Assembly (NCBI GenBank): GCA_913058575.1
Contig: CAJXRF010000017.1
Location: 1-64,000 of the forward strand
Direction: 5' to 3'
DNA from: an uncultured Bermanella sp.
GTDB lineage: Bacteria > Pseudomonadota > Gammaproteobacteria > Pseudomonadales > Oceanobacteraceae
DNA: 64,000 bases
Shown here: one piece after another, positions 26,024 through 34,453 of the stretch
Layout: each line of letters starts with the position of its first letter
How positions within the stretch are numbered: position 1 is the first letter of the stretch
Translations under genes and position numbers: made by a program
The notes under the pieces: generated by a model
The model's database searches: none
Told to the model about the DNA's origin: nothing
Seen by the model: the letters and a program-made list of their open reading frames with translations, nothing else

Positions 26024-27010
26024 ATGAGTGAACCAAAAAATTCATTTAGAGATTACATTTCTAAGGAAGAGCTTCAAGATTTAAAGAAACCCAATAATGT
26101 TTTAGCCTGGTATTTGCTATTAAAGAATTGGGTGATGGCTGTGGCGCTATTATCTTTAGTGGCGGTGTACCCTAATATATTTACGGTGATTTTTTCCATC
26201 GTGTTATTGGGTGGCGTACAAATGGCCATGGGGGCTTTTCTACATGACTGCTCTCACAGAGCCATGTTTAGCAATCAAAAATTAAACGATGTATTGGGCC
26301 ATTGGTTGGGGGGCATGCCTGTGTTGGTACCTATGAGCTTTTATCGCCCTTACCACTTTGCCCATCATACTGCTAAAACGGAAGATGAAGATCCTGATGT
26401 GCAAAATATTAAAAACTATCCAGTGACGAAATCCAGTATGGCTCGAAAGGTTATGCGTGATTTATCTGGTTTGTCTGGTCTGAAATCAACCATTGGCATA
26501 TTTCTTTATGTGTTAACGGGGCGAATTGGGAATTCAGGAGCCATGGGGATTAAAAAAGATAAAGCCATTTCTCGCTCTGAAATAATGAAAACCAGTTTTG
26601 TGAATTATCGTGATGCTTTTTTTCTTCATGGTGCAATATTACTATTGCTGGCTCAACTTGGTCACTTAGAGTTATATGGGTTGTGGTGGGCAGCGATGAT
26701 TTTTGCTCAGCCATTGATTCTTAGGGTACGTCAAATTGGTGAACATGGTGCGATGCCTGAACTATTCCATGAAGATGTACGATTGACCACTCGCACGACA
26801 CTGGCCTTATGGTGGGAGAAATTTTTGTTTGGGCCGAATTTTATCAATTACCATCATGAACATCATTTAGCCGCCACGATACCTTCTTACAATTTACCTA
26901 AACTTAATAATATGCTGCAAAAAAGAGGGTATTTTGACGGGTACGAACAGGCGCTGGTAAAAGGGGGGTATATGGAAGTACTGCGAATAGCCTCTAGTAA
27001 AGCTGCGTAA
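26024..27010 (+). CDS. Membrane fatty acid desaturase
   Basis: 328 residues with a strong ribosome site (GGAGGGG). Integral-membrane di-iron desaturase with three histidine boxes: 'HDCSH' (74-78), 'HFAHH' (111-115) and 'HHEHH' (about 272-276). Hydrophobic stretches at about 28-50, 54-72, 92-104, 198-212 and 214-230 fit four transmembrane passes. Such enzymes introduce a double bond into acyl chains using O2 and electrons from ferredoxin or rubredoxin. The variant could also be a hydroxylase/ketolase-type member acting on carotenoids or sterols, given the shared fold. Divergent GlxA-type regulator upstream, strong terminator downstream. Confidence 0.88.
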   Translation: MSEPKNSFRDYISKEELQDLKKPNNVLAWYLLLKNWVMAVALLSLVAVYPNIFTVIFSIVLLGGVQMAMGAFLHDCSHRAMFSNQKLNDVLGHWLGGMPVLVPMSFYRPYHFAHHTAKTEDEDPDVQNIKNYPVTKSSMARKVMRDLSGLSGLKSTIGIFLYVLTGRIGNSGAMGIKKDKAISRSEIMKTSFVNYRDAFFLHGAILLLLAQLGHLELYGLWWAAMIFAQPLILRVRQIGEHGAMPELFHEDVRLTTRTTLALWWEKFLFGPNFINYHHEHHLAATIPSYNLPKLNNMLQKRGYFDGYEQALVKGGYMEVLRIASSKAA

Positions 27011-27018
27011 AATTAAAA

Positions 27019-27064
27019 ACAGCAAATAAAAAAGACAGCCTAAGCTGTCTTTTTTATTTGCTGT
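27019..27064. terminator. Very long terminator hairpin, 21-bp perfect stem
   Basis: Arms 27019-27039 and 27044-27064 with loop CTAA. The core AAAAAAGACAGC/GCTGTCTTTTTT matches the gcvH terminator core, so the two are probably copies of one element. It serves the desaturase gene on the plus strand and can act on the minus strand. Confidence 0.9.
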
Positions 27065-27171
27065 GCGAAACCCTAAAATAGTGCTGCTAGGCTTTGGCAT
27101 CCTACTTCGCTCTATCAACTACTTCCATGTTTTTAGGCTCTCCATTTGAGAGTGCCCAGCCATGGATCTAA

Positions 27172-27258
27172 TTACTCACATTCAGCTGCGTATTCTTCAG
27201 GAGAAAGCAAAGCTTCTAATTCGCTGGCTCCTTAGTTTTACTTTAAAGAACCAAGCGT
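27172..27258 (-). pseudogene. Truncated duplicate of the gcvH 3' end
   Basis: This stretch is a near copy of 27348-27436, the last codons of gcvH including its stop codon: the first ~55 bases differ at only two positions. A 2-nt net deletion then shifts the frame, similarity fades by about 27258 (possibly 27279), and no start region exists. It is therefore a dead fragment from a tandem duplication or failed recombination. It lies about 90 bp downstream of the real gcvH stop. Confidence 0.85.
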
Positions 27259-27296
27259 TGTAGCTAAAAAGGAGGTTCTTCGAGTACGCATCAGGC

Positions 27297-27324
27297 AATA
27301 AAAAAGACAGCCGAGGCTGTCTTT
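27297..27324 (-). terminator. gcvH terminator
   Basis: On the minus strand AAAGACAGCC pairs with GGCTGTCTTT (27303-27312 / 27315-27324, closing pairs opened into a 4-nt loop) and is followed by T6. It sits about 24 bp after the gcvH stop codon. Confidence 0.88.
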
Positions 27325-27347
27325 GATGCGATGAAATGAGTTAAAGG

Positions 27348-27731
27348 TTACTCACATTCAGCGGCGTATTCTTCAGGAGAAAGCAAAGCTTCTAATTCAC
27401 TGGCTTCGCTTAATTTAACTTTAAAGAACCAGGCGCCGTCATAAGGCTCTTCATTGGCACTTTCTGGTGCGTCAACTAAGGCTTCGTTAATTTCAATTAC
27501 TTCACCAGAAACCGGTGCGTAAATATCAGAAGCCGCTTTTACTGATTCAACCACTGCAATGGCATCGTCTTTATTTATTTCACTGCCTACTTCTGGCAAT
27601 TCAATGAATACTACATCACCAAGAGACTCTTGTGCGAAATCAGTAATACCCACAGTAACAATGCCGTCGCCTTCATCGCGAATCCATTCATGAGAAGCGA
27701 TGTATTTTAGTTCAGCTGGAATTTGAGCCAT
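27348..27731 (-). CDS. gcvH: Glycine cleavage system H protein
   Basis: 127 residues from the ATG at 27731, chosen because AAAGGA precedes it and '[16 protein letters not shown]' is the family N-terminus; 17 in-frame codons upstream are excluded. It is the lipoyl carrier that shuttles the aminomethyl intermediate from GcvP to GcvT and then to dihydrolipoamide dehydrogenase. The lipoylated residue is Lys65 in '[10 protein letters not shown]'. It is the second gene of a gcvT-gcvH transcription unit with a 161-bp intercistronic gap containing a hairpin. A broken copy of its tail lies downstream. Confidence 0.97.
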   Translation of the reverse strand: MAQIPAELKYIASHEWIRDEGDGIVTVGITDFAQESLGDVVFIELPEVGSEINKDDAIAVVESVKAASDIYAPVSGEVIEINEALVDAPESANEEPYDGAWFFKVKLSEASELEALLSPEEYAAECE

Positions 27732-27815
27732 TTTCTTTCCTTTCATTTTCTTTTGCAGCCACTTTAATTTGGCTGCAAACATTTTTAATTATCTAGTGGT
27801 TTAATACATGCTTTA

Positions 27816-27840
27816 CAGGATAAACACATTGTTTATCCTG
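27816..27840. promoter_or_regulatory. Intercistronic hairpin between gcvT and gcvH
   Basis: A perfect 10-bp stem (27816-27825 / 27831-27840), 5-nt loop, and an outer CATGC/GCATG pair (27808-27812 / 27847-27851). No U-run follows on the minus strand, so it looks like an mRNA processing or stability element rather than a full terminator. Confidence 0.5.
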
Positions 27841-27892
27841 ATGCTTTGCATGAACTATTAAATGCTTAGCACTGAAGTAATAAGTGCCTAAA

Positions 27893-28984
27893 CTATTTGT
27901 AAACTTTCTGGCCGTTACGTACAAATGGCATACTGACCATGCGCACTGGTACTGCTTTACCGCGCATATCCACTGCACACTCGGTACCTGCGTCGGCGGG
28001 TACACGGGCCATGGCGATAGATTGTTGCAAAGTCGGGCTAAAGGTTCCAGAGGTGATTTCACCTAGCTTATCGGAAGCTGTGAAAATTACTTTTTGGTGG
28101 CCACGCATGACACCACGGGTTTCCAGTACTAAGCCGACCATTTTGTACTCAATGCCCTTGGCTTTTTCTTCAATTAAAGCCGCTTTTCCAATAAAGTCAC
28201 GTTCATCTTTAAGAGCAAGGGTCCAGCCCATGTTGGCTTGCCATGGAGAGATCGTTTCATCCATGTCGTTGCCATAAAGGTTCATGCCAGCTTCTAGGCG
28301 AAGCGTATCACGGGCACCTAAACCAGCTGGTTTTACGTCGTTCTCAAGTAGGCTATTCCAAACGTTTTGTACCTCATCGCTTGGAATCATAATTTCTAAG
28401 CCATCTTCACCTGTGTATCCGGTGCGACCAATGAACCAGCCGCCACTGGGTAGGCCTTGGAAAATAGACAGTTTGTCGATGGTGTTGGCAATCTTTTCAG
28501 AAACGGCTTTTTTGGCTTTTTTAATGGCGTTAGGCCCTTGAACAGCAATCATAGCTAAATCAGGTTGTTCGGTTAAAGACACATCAAATTTAGCCGATTG
28601 TTGGTCCATCCAAGCTAAATCTTTGTCGCGGGTGGCACAGTTAACCACCACTCGATAGCCGCCTAGGGCATCGGCACGATATACGATTAAATCGTCAATC
28701 ACGCCCCCTTGCTCATTTAGCATGCCGCTGTATAGCGCCTTGCCTTCTTCTGCTAGCTTGGCCACATCGTTAGCCAGTAGGTATTGAAGATAAGCTTTGG
28801 CGTCAGAGCCGGTCACGTCCACTACCGTCATGTGACTAACGTCGAACATGCCTGCGTCTTCGCGAATGAGGGTGTGTTCTTTGATTTGAGATCCGTAATG
28901 AATGGGCATGTCCCAACCGCCAAAATCAACAATTTTAGCGGTGGCTTCAATATGTGCGTCGTATAAAGCAGTGCGTTGGCCCAT
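27893..28984 (-). CDS. gcvT: Aminomethyltransferase, glycine cleavage T protein
   Basis: 363 residues of normal length. Tetrahydrofolate-dependent T protein that releases ammonia from the GcvH-bound aminomethyl group and makes 5,10-methylene-THF. Diagnostic segments: '[17 protein letters not shown]', '[16 protein letters not shown]', '[17 protein letters not shown]', '[20 protein letters not shown]' (Asp of the folate site) and '[12 protein letters not shown]'. The ribosome site GGAG lies about 10 nt before the ATG. A TATAAT -10 element lies at 29029-29034. First gene of the gcvT-gcvH unit; gcvP is separate. Confidence 0.97.
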   Translation of the reverse strand: MGQRTALYDAHIEATAKIVDFGGWDMPIHYGSQIKEHTLIREDAGMFDVSHMTVVDVTGSDAKAYLQYLLANDVAKLAEEGKALYSGMLNEQGGVIDDLIVYRADALGGYRVVVNCATRDKDLAWMDQQSAKFDVSLTEQPDLAMIAVQGPNAIKKAKKAVSEKIANTIDKLSIFQGLPSGGWFIGRTGYTGEDGLEIMIPSDEVQNVWNSLLENDVKPAGLGARDTLRLEAGMNLYGNDMDETISPWQANMGWTLALKDERDFIGKAALIEEKAKGIEYKMVGLVLETRGVMRGHQKVIFTASDKLGEITSGTFSPTLQQSIAMARVPADAGTECAVDMRGKAVPVRMVSMPFVRNGQKVYK

Positions 28985-29028
28985 GGATCTTGGCTCCAGC
29001 TTAATGTTTAAGAATAAGAAATGGCGGC

Positions 29029-29034
29029 ATTATA
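29029..29034 (-). promoter_or_regulatory. -10 element upstream of gcvT
   Basis: Perfect TATAAT on the minus strand, 45 bp before the gcvT start. The -35 region is poor, hinting at an activator. No glycine riboswitch was recognised in the roughly 40-nt leader. Confidence 0.5.
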
Positions 29035-29266
29035 CCTGCGCCAATAAAAAAGCGAAATTGCATATGTTTCAACTGAGCATGAAGCAATTGCTAAATGAGA
29101 GGCTATGGGTGCTTTATTAATGGGAAATTTGCGAAAGGCGAGGGGTGTGAGCAAATAATGCTCTAAAAAATAGGGCTACAGGGCAATGGTTTAGGCTTGC
29201 GAATGAAAGCGTCTAAACCATGCTATGTATTTTAAGTGTCTGTTGATTATTCCATTAAGAATAAAA

Positions 29267-30115
29267 TTATGGAACAGCCGGAGTGTTCCAGCGACCAATA
29301 CCGGTACTGCGCTCAATAAACCCAGTGGCATAGCCTGCTGTGCTGGATGCTGTGGTGGTGACATCTAGATTTGTGGTGGTGGGCACGTTTAAGAAGAAGC
29401 CTTGAGAAGCTTGCTGCATGGCGGACGCATCGCCATTTGTCCAGTTAACCGCCGCATTTTGAAATGATAAAAAGAAGTCAGCAGTGCCACCATTGGCCTC
29501 AGTGCCAGCCACATCTAGGCTGCTAATGTTTGCCAAAGACACACAGTCGGTACCATCGGTACAGGACCCAGTGCTTGCGCCGATATAAGTGGCTTGGTTA
29601 TTGGTTTGAGTTCCTAGAGCCGCTGTGAATAAGCTGGCGGCTTGACTGTTGATGGTCATGTCGATGTTCCCTGAGAAACTGGTCATGTCCATTTGTAAAA
29701 GCCCTTTAGATTCCTCAGCGCCAACTCTAAAACCAATGACATTATTACTGGCATCAGTGGCCCATTCTAAATAAGGGTTGGTGAAGCTAAATTCTTTAAT
29801 AGGGTCAGCGCTATCAGTGGTGTCTATGTAGCCTAAGGAAAAATTATTAGCCACGATATCGGTTCCACCCAACACTAATTCATCAGCATTGGCTTGAATT
29901 TCTACGTCTTGGCCAAAGGTGAGGCGGCTGTATTGCACATTTAAGTCGCCAGTGGTTGAACCATCACCCACTAGGCTATCTAGGCGCATATAAGCCTGAC
30001 CTACTGTCTCTTCAAGAGCAGAGTCGTCCATAGCTTGTAATTGGGCATGTACTTGGCTAGCTGCGCTTATGGCAGACATTAGTACCAAGATTTTTAGTAA
30101 ATTTGGCTTACTCAT
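29267..30115 (-). CDS. Secreted 'MDD..L...GQA' protein (DUF6160-like)
   Basis: 282 residues from the ATG at 30115; 28 in-frame residues upstream lack family character. Signal peptide 'LLKILVLMSAISAASQVHA', then the mature N-terminus 'QLQAMDDSALEETVGQAYM'. This short motif is shared by a family of secreted proteins of marine and pseudomonad bacteria that I associate with DUF6160. The rest is Asn/Thr/Ser-rich beta-structure with few charges, two cysteines ('GSCTDGTDCVS'), and alternating polar strands like a surface or filament protein. It is alone: no partner gene is adjacent, and a weak hairpin (29189-29220) lies downstream. Function unknown. Confidence 0.6.
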   Translation of the reverse strand: MSKPNLLKILVLMSAISAASQVHAQLQAMDDSALEETVGQAYMRLDSLVGDGSTTGDLNVQYSRLTFGQDVEIQANADELVLGGTDIVANNFSLGYIDTTDSADPIKEFSFTNPYLEWATDASNNVIGFRVGAEESKGLLQMDMTSFSGNIDMTINSQAASLFTAALGTQTNNQATYIGASTGSCTDGTDCVSLANISSLDVAGTEANGGTADFFLSFQNAAVNWTNGDASAMQQASQGFFLNVPTTTNLDVTTTASSTAGYATGFIERSTGIGRWNTPAVP

Positions 30116-30454
30116 GGGTTTTATTATTTTTATCCCAGTTATTAGGGCCATTGAAATACAATGAAATTTAGTGCAGGCAGGATATCCCATGAACGACATG
30201 TGTCAACGTGTTACAGGTGGGTTTTTTTGTGTAACAGGGTGTTAACAGTACGTGAGTCGCACAAATAAAAAATTACGGTGTACGTGTGTACTAGTAAAAC
30301 GCAGGTTGCTCAAAAATAGTGCAATGGAATTAGACGTGAGTCACCTAAATTGGTTCACACTCAGAGCTTGGCGTAATCGGTCTGAGTGACAGAAGTTGAG
30401 AAAGAAAATATGGAAAAAGTGAGTGCTTACAAGTGGGTTGTGGCTCGTTAATAC
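30116..30454. other. Intergenic region, 339 bp
   Basis: Upstream of the secreted protein gene and downstream of the HPt gene, both on the minus strand. It contains clustered GTGT(A/T)AAC-like repeats at 30197-30248, an 8-bp hairpin with 15-nt loop at 30358-30388 without a U-run, and the repeat at 30342-30360. No ORF supported. Confidence 0.5.
30342..30360 (+). repeat. Short repeat flanking the HPt gene, copy 1
   Basis: CACCTAAA followed closely by TTGGTTCAC. The same two blocks recur at 30897-30918, so direct copies bracket the HPt gene. Confidence 0.4.
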
Positions 30455-30895
30455 TCAGTCAGGTGGTAATTGCGACGCGGTTTGAATAGACGATAGCAGA
30501 GTGTCCATGGCTATTGGCATTGCCTTTAGTTGGGCACCAATATCAGTGTCCTCTTTTTTTAATTTAGCGTCTAAGTCTGCACACAGCTGGCAAAGTTCGT
30601 CAGCGGCGAGATTCGCCGTGACCCCTTTGAGAGCATGGTTGATTTCATAGACGGCTTTTATGTCTTGTTGGTCTGCCGAAGCCAGTAAGCGATTAACGTC
30701 TTGGCTGTGATTGTCGGTGAACATACCCAATAAACGCAGCAACAGAGCCTTTTTGCCCCCTAGCTGAGTTAAAGCTTGTTTAATGTTTAGGCCCGGTAGT
30801 GTGTCTGGCCAATCAGCCACAATGCGCTCCTTAATTCTCGGGGTGGAAACCCATTTAATAAAGCAGGTAAGTGACTGTATTAGATAAAAAATCAC
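30455..30895 (-). CDS. Orphan histidine phosphotransfer (HPt) domain protein
   Basis: 146 residues. Residues about 35-140 form a four-helix HPt domain, with the phosphorylated histidine in 'YEINHALKGVTANL' (His87, H-x-L-K-G core) and 'LGGKKALLLRLLGMFTDN' as first helix. It should relay phosphate between a hybrid kinase and a response regulator. No kinase, receiver or other two-component gene is nearby. The proposed start is GTG at 30895 and the first ~18 residues are hydrophobic and unusual, so the true start may be later at a rare codon. It is divergent from the recC operon, whose start is about 195 bp away. Confidence 0.8.
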   Translation of the reverse strand: MIFYLIQSLTCFIKWVSTPRIKERIVADWPDTLPGLNIKQALTQLGGKKALLLRLLGMFTDNHSQDVNRLLASADQQDIKAVYEINHALKGVTANLAADELCQLCADLDAKLKKEDTDIGAQLKAMPIAMDTLLSSIQTASQLPPD

Positions 30896-30896
30896 C

Positions 30897-30918
30897 CACC
30901 TAAACTAGTTTGGTTCAC
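30897..30918 (+). repeat. Short repeat flanking the HPt gene, copy 2
   Basis: CACCTAAA, five bases, TTGGTTCAC; the partner is at 30342-30360. It overlaps the upstream region of the HPt gene, so it may be regulatory. Confidence 0.4.
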
Positions 30919-31090
30919 TCAAAGGGGAAGTCAAATACTCTTGGGCAATTTGTATCGAATAGCTTAAATAGCGCGCATTATAAGTTTCTGCCCTTTGAAG
31001 TGCCGAAGCTGACCCTTTTACTGGTGTTTTGTCCACTCATGTTTTCTAATAAACAGTTGCCTACTAAACCCCTAAAAGGCTTTAAATTTA

Positions 31091-34000
31091 GTGTTTAATT
31101 TATATCAGTCAAATAAAGTCGAAACTTTGTTGGCTCAGCTGGTGAGATTGCTGCTGAGTGAAGAAGTCAGCCCTTTGCAAACCCAAACCATTGTAGTGGA
31201 AAACCCAGGTCTTGCTCATTGGTTAAAAATGCAACTGGCCAATACACTGGGACTAGCAGCGAATATAGAGTTTCCCATGCCATCGCGTTTTTTTTGGCAA
31301 ATTCAGCGCAGTGTGATGCCCGAACTGGCCCAAGAGTCGGTTTATCAAAAAGACAGTTTAACTTGGCTGATTTTTGAATGTTTACAAAATAAACAGTTGC
31401 TTAATCGTCCTGAATTTCATTTGCTTGAGCATTTCCTTAATGCCAATAATGAACATGAGTCGAAGGGGCCTCATGCAGCATCAAACCGCCAATCTTTGGC
31501 GTTACGCCAATATCGTTTGGCTGGCACCATCAGTGATTTATATGATCAATACTTAGTTTATCGCCCCGATTGGATCAGTGCTTGGGAAAAGCAAATATTT
31601 GAAGTGGATGGTGAGCCTCTGGGAGATCATAAGTGGCAGGGCATATTATGGTTTGAATTACGCAAAGCCATTGAAGAAAAGAATTTGCCCTTGTCTCATC
31701 GAGCCAACATGCTGGAGGATTTTTTAAAGCATTTGGCAACGCCTTCCTCAAAGGTGCAGCAGGCTTTGCCCGGTCAGGTGATATTTTTTGGTTTTACCAC
31801 GTTACCCAAACATCAGCTGGATAGCTTAAGCGTATTAAGTCAGCACATGGATGTTCATTTATTAACACCTAACCCGTGTAAATATTACTGGGGCGATGTA
31901 TTAGATGAAAATACCCAAGCCAGATTACGCTTAAAAGGCAAAGAGTTATTATTGGCAGATTCAGGAAATGACTTGCTGGCGTCTTTGGGTCGAATGGGGC
32001 AAGACTATCAGCGTTTATTGTTGGATGTTCCAAAAATTCAAGAGCAGTCTTCTTTTTATGATGAGCCTGCTACTAATCTTTTGCAGAGTATTCAAAGCCA
32101 AATACTTAATTTACAAGCAAGTGATTCAGCAGCACAACCAGTAGCAGAAGACGACAGTAGCTTCCAAGTGGTGGGTTGTCATAGCCCCATGCGCGAAGTA
32201 GAAGTGCTGCATGATCATTTATTGAGTTTACTAGACTCAAATAAAAAACAGAGCGCGCAATCATTAACCCCGCAAGATATCGTTGTGATGATTCCTGATG
32301 TGGCCAGTTACGCCCCTTTCATTGATGCGGTTTTTAATTCGCGCTCTAACGAATTTTATATTCCTTACTCTATTTCAGATAGGCCATTGCAGGCTGAACA
32401 TCCATTGCTGAATGCATTTTTACTGTTACTGAATATGCCCAACACTCGCATGGGGTTAAGTGAGGTGATGGCATTATTAGAAATGCCAGCGATTTATAAA
32501 CAGTACGGCTTAAAAGAGCATCAACTTAAACCCATTAATCAATGGTTAACGGCTGCGGGCATTCGCTGGGGATTTGACGAGCACCATCGAGCGCAGCAGA
32601 ATTTACCAGCTTGGCAAGAGAATAGTTGGTTGTACGGCTTTAAGCGACTATTAATGGGTTATGCCGCGCAATCTTCAACTGATGTGCTTGGCATTGTGCC
32701 GGTTGAAAATGTAGAAGGGTTAGAGGCTGCTTTACTGGGGCCGTTAATGAAATTTGTGAATGATTTACACAAATTTAGTGAAGACGTCTCACTTTCAAGA
32801 AATGCTCAAGATTGGAGTTTGTTTATCCATGACATGTTGCAAAGTTTCTTTGAAGTGGACGATGAAGAAAGAAATATACTTGAACAGGTTTCGCTGGCGT
32901 TGGAAAATTGGAACGGCCATGTGCAAAGTGTTTTTTATGATAAAGACATTGAATTTCAGGTGTTGGTGGATGGTCTCACGCAGGGGTTGCAAAAAACTGC
33001 CGGTAGCCAGCATTTCATGGTGGGTAAGATAAACTTTTGTACACTGCTGCCCATGAGAAGTATTCCTTTTAAAGTGGTAGCTGTATTGGGGCTCAATGAT
33101 CAAGATTACCCACGGTCGGTGACGCCCAGTAGTCTCGACCTAATGCATACCCGCAAAAGACTCGGCGATAGAAGTCGTCGGGATGAAGATCGCTATTTAT
33201 TTCTTGAAGCTTTGTTATCTGCTAGAGAATCCTTGTGGCTTAGTTATCGCAGTAAAAGCCAGCAAAACGATGAACCTTTAACGCCGTCGGTGGTATTGGC
33301 TGAATTAATCGATTACGTGGAAAGTCGGTTTGAATTCCCATCTAGTCGAACTCTACCCTTATTTCAGCAGCATCCTTTGCAAGCCTTTAATCAATCTTAT
33401 TTCACCGGTCAATCCAGTTTGTACAGTTATAATCGGGATTGGCTGGCGGTTCATGAAAGTGCTGAATATAGCAGTCTTGAATGTAATCATGAGTCGACTT
33501 TCTTAATGCAAGAAGCTAATCAAGAGATATTGATTGAAGACTTAATTCAATTCTACCTTCACCCAGCTAAATATTATTTAAATAGAATATTAAAGGTGAA
33601 TTTATTTTTTGAAAGTGACGTTGTGGATGATGATGAGCCCTTCATTTTAGATTTTTTACAGCAATATCAAGTAAAGCAAGATGTGGTGTCGGCATTTGTG
33701 CAGAATGTAAGTCAGACTGAGAGTCACAGTAATGAACTTAGCTATAGCGTGGATAATAAGCGCTACTTTACAGAAGGGCTAAGTGCATTTGGGGAAATTG
33801 GTGAGCGTCAATGGCAAAAAATACGCACATCCATTGAACCTGTTTTAGTACATTGCCAACAATATATGCAAGACAAAATAACCACCCCAGTTGAAATTAA
33901 TGTGAAGTTTTCTTTTGAAAATGAAGAGGCACGGTTATTAGGCTGGCAAAAAAATATTTATGCCAATAACTTAGTTAGGGTGGTGCCGAGCAAACTAAAA

Positions 34001-34453
34001 GCCAAGAGTGTTTTACCTGCACTCATTGAGCATGCTGCATTGTGTGCAAATGGCAAGGGGGGCGAGTGCATGGTGATATGCCAGGATTATTTGGTGACGC
34101 TTAAAAATGTTTCTATGCCTAAGGCTAAGCAATATCTAAAAGAATTATTAGTGTTTTATAAAGAAGGGCAAAAAGAGCCCTTAGCTCTGCTGCCACAAAC
34201 GGCGTGGCAACTGTATAACCCGCTGCATATAAAAGAAAAATCAGGAGCATTGACTGATAACCGCTTAAAAGAAGCACAAAAGAGCTTTTATGGCTCGCCC
34301 CCTCCCTTTGGGCAGGAAGGAGAATGTCAGGATTTAAATATTCGTCGTTGTTTTAATCAGTTAGAGGAAATCCCTCAGCAAACCCTAGACGTGGCAAAAG
34401 CCATTTACGATTTTTGGCTCACAGAAAAACTGATGGAGGTAACACCGGTATGA
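31091..34453 (+). CDS. recC: Exodeoxyribonuclease V subunit RecC
   Basis: 1120 residues, starting at GTG (31091) with AAAGG about 10 nt before it. The N-terminus 'MFNLYQSNKVETLLAQLV' corresponds to E. coli RecC 'MLRVYHSN'. 'VENPGLAHWLKMQLANTLG', 'FFGFTTLPKHQLDSL', 'VLGLNDQDYPRSVTPSSLDLM' and 'RDEDRYLFLEALLSARESLWLSY' are RecC family blocks. RecC holds the RecBCD complex together, splits the strands and recognises Chi; its nuclease-like domain is inactive. First gene of recC-recB-recD-msrA-rlmF; recB starts inside its stop codon. Confidence 0.95.
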   Translation: MFNLYQSNKVETLLAQLVRLLLSEEVSPLQTQTIVVENPGLAHWLKMQLANTLGLAANIEFPMPSRFFWQIQRSVMPELAQESVYQKDSLTWLIFECLQNKQLLNRPEFHLLEHFLNANNEHESKGPHAASNRQSLALRQYRLAGTISDLYDQYLVYRPDWISAWEKQIFEVDGEPLGDHKWQGILWFELRKAIEEKNLPLSHRANMLEDFLKHLATPSSKVQQALPGQVIFFGFTTLPKHQLDSLSVLSQHMDVHLLTPNPCKYYWGDVLDENTQARLRLKGKELLLADSGNDLLASLGRMGQDYQRLLLDVPKIQEQSSFYDEPATNLLQSIQSQILNLQASDSAAQPVAEDDSSFQVVGCHSPMREVEVLHDHLLSLLDSNKKQSAQSLTPQDIVVMIPDVASYAPFIDAVFNSRSNEFYIPYSISDRPLQAEHPLLNAFLLLLNMPNTRMGLSEVMALLEMPAIYKQYGLKEHQLKPINQWLTAAGIRWGFDEHHRAQQNLPAWQENSWLYGFKRLLMGYAAQSSTDVLGIVPVENVEGLEAALLGPLMKFVNDLHKFSEDVSLSRNAQDWSLFIHDMLQSFFEVDDEERNILEQVSLALENWNGHVQSVFYDKDIEFQVLVDGLTQGLQKTAGSQHFMVGKINFCTLLPMRSIPFKVVAVLGLNDQDYPRSVTPSSLDLMHTRKRLGDRSRRDEDRYLFLEALLSARESLWLSYRSKSQQNDEPLTPSVVLAELIDYVESRFEFPSSRTLPLFQQHPLQAFNQSYFTGQSSLYSYNRDWLAVHESAEYSSLECNHESTFLMQEANQEILIEDLIQFYLHPAKYYLNRILKVNLFFESDVVDDDEPFILDFLQQYQVKQDVVSAFVQNVSQTESHSNELSYSVDNKRYFTEGLSAFGEIGERQWQKIRTSIEPVLVHCQQYMQDKITTPVEINVKFSFENEEARLLGWQKNIYANNLVRVVPSKLKAKSVLPALIEHAALCANGKGGECMVICQDYLVTLKNVSMPKAKQYLKELLVFYKEGQKEPLALLPQTAWQLYNPLHIKEKSGALTDNRLKEAQKSFYGSPPPFGQEGECQDLNIRRCFNQLEEIPQQTLDVAKAIYDFWLTEKLMEVTPV

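Larger units (their letters stand above)
27011..27347. other. Intergenic region with duplicated gcvH tail and two related terminators
   Basis: 337 bp without an intact gene. It contains the desaturase terminator (27019-27064), about 107 bp of unrecognised DNA (27065-27171), a partial copy of the gcvH 3' end (27172-27258), and the gcvH terminator (27297-27324). Confidence 0.8.

Noticed and set aside
27065-27171. Mobile element or attC-like site between the two terminators
   Set aside because: No terminal repeats, core sites or transposase remnants could be recognised in this 107-bp stretch.
27793-28062. 89-codon minus-strand frame over the gcvT end
   Set aside because: Overlaps the gcvT coding end in another frame and the intercistronic hairpin; no family resemblance.
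29189-29220. Hairpin GGTTTAG...CTAAACC as terminator of the secreted-protein gene
   Set aside because: Bulged stem and no T-run on the minus strand; could be a weak stabilising structure only.
30358-30388. 8-bp hairpin as a small RNA or terminator
   Set aside because: 15-nt loop, no U-run on either strand, no promoter in front; too weak to call.
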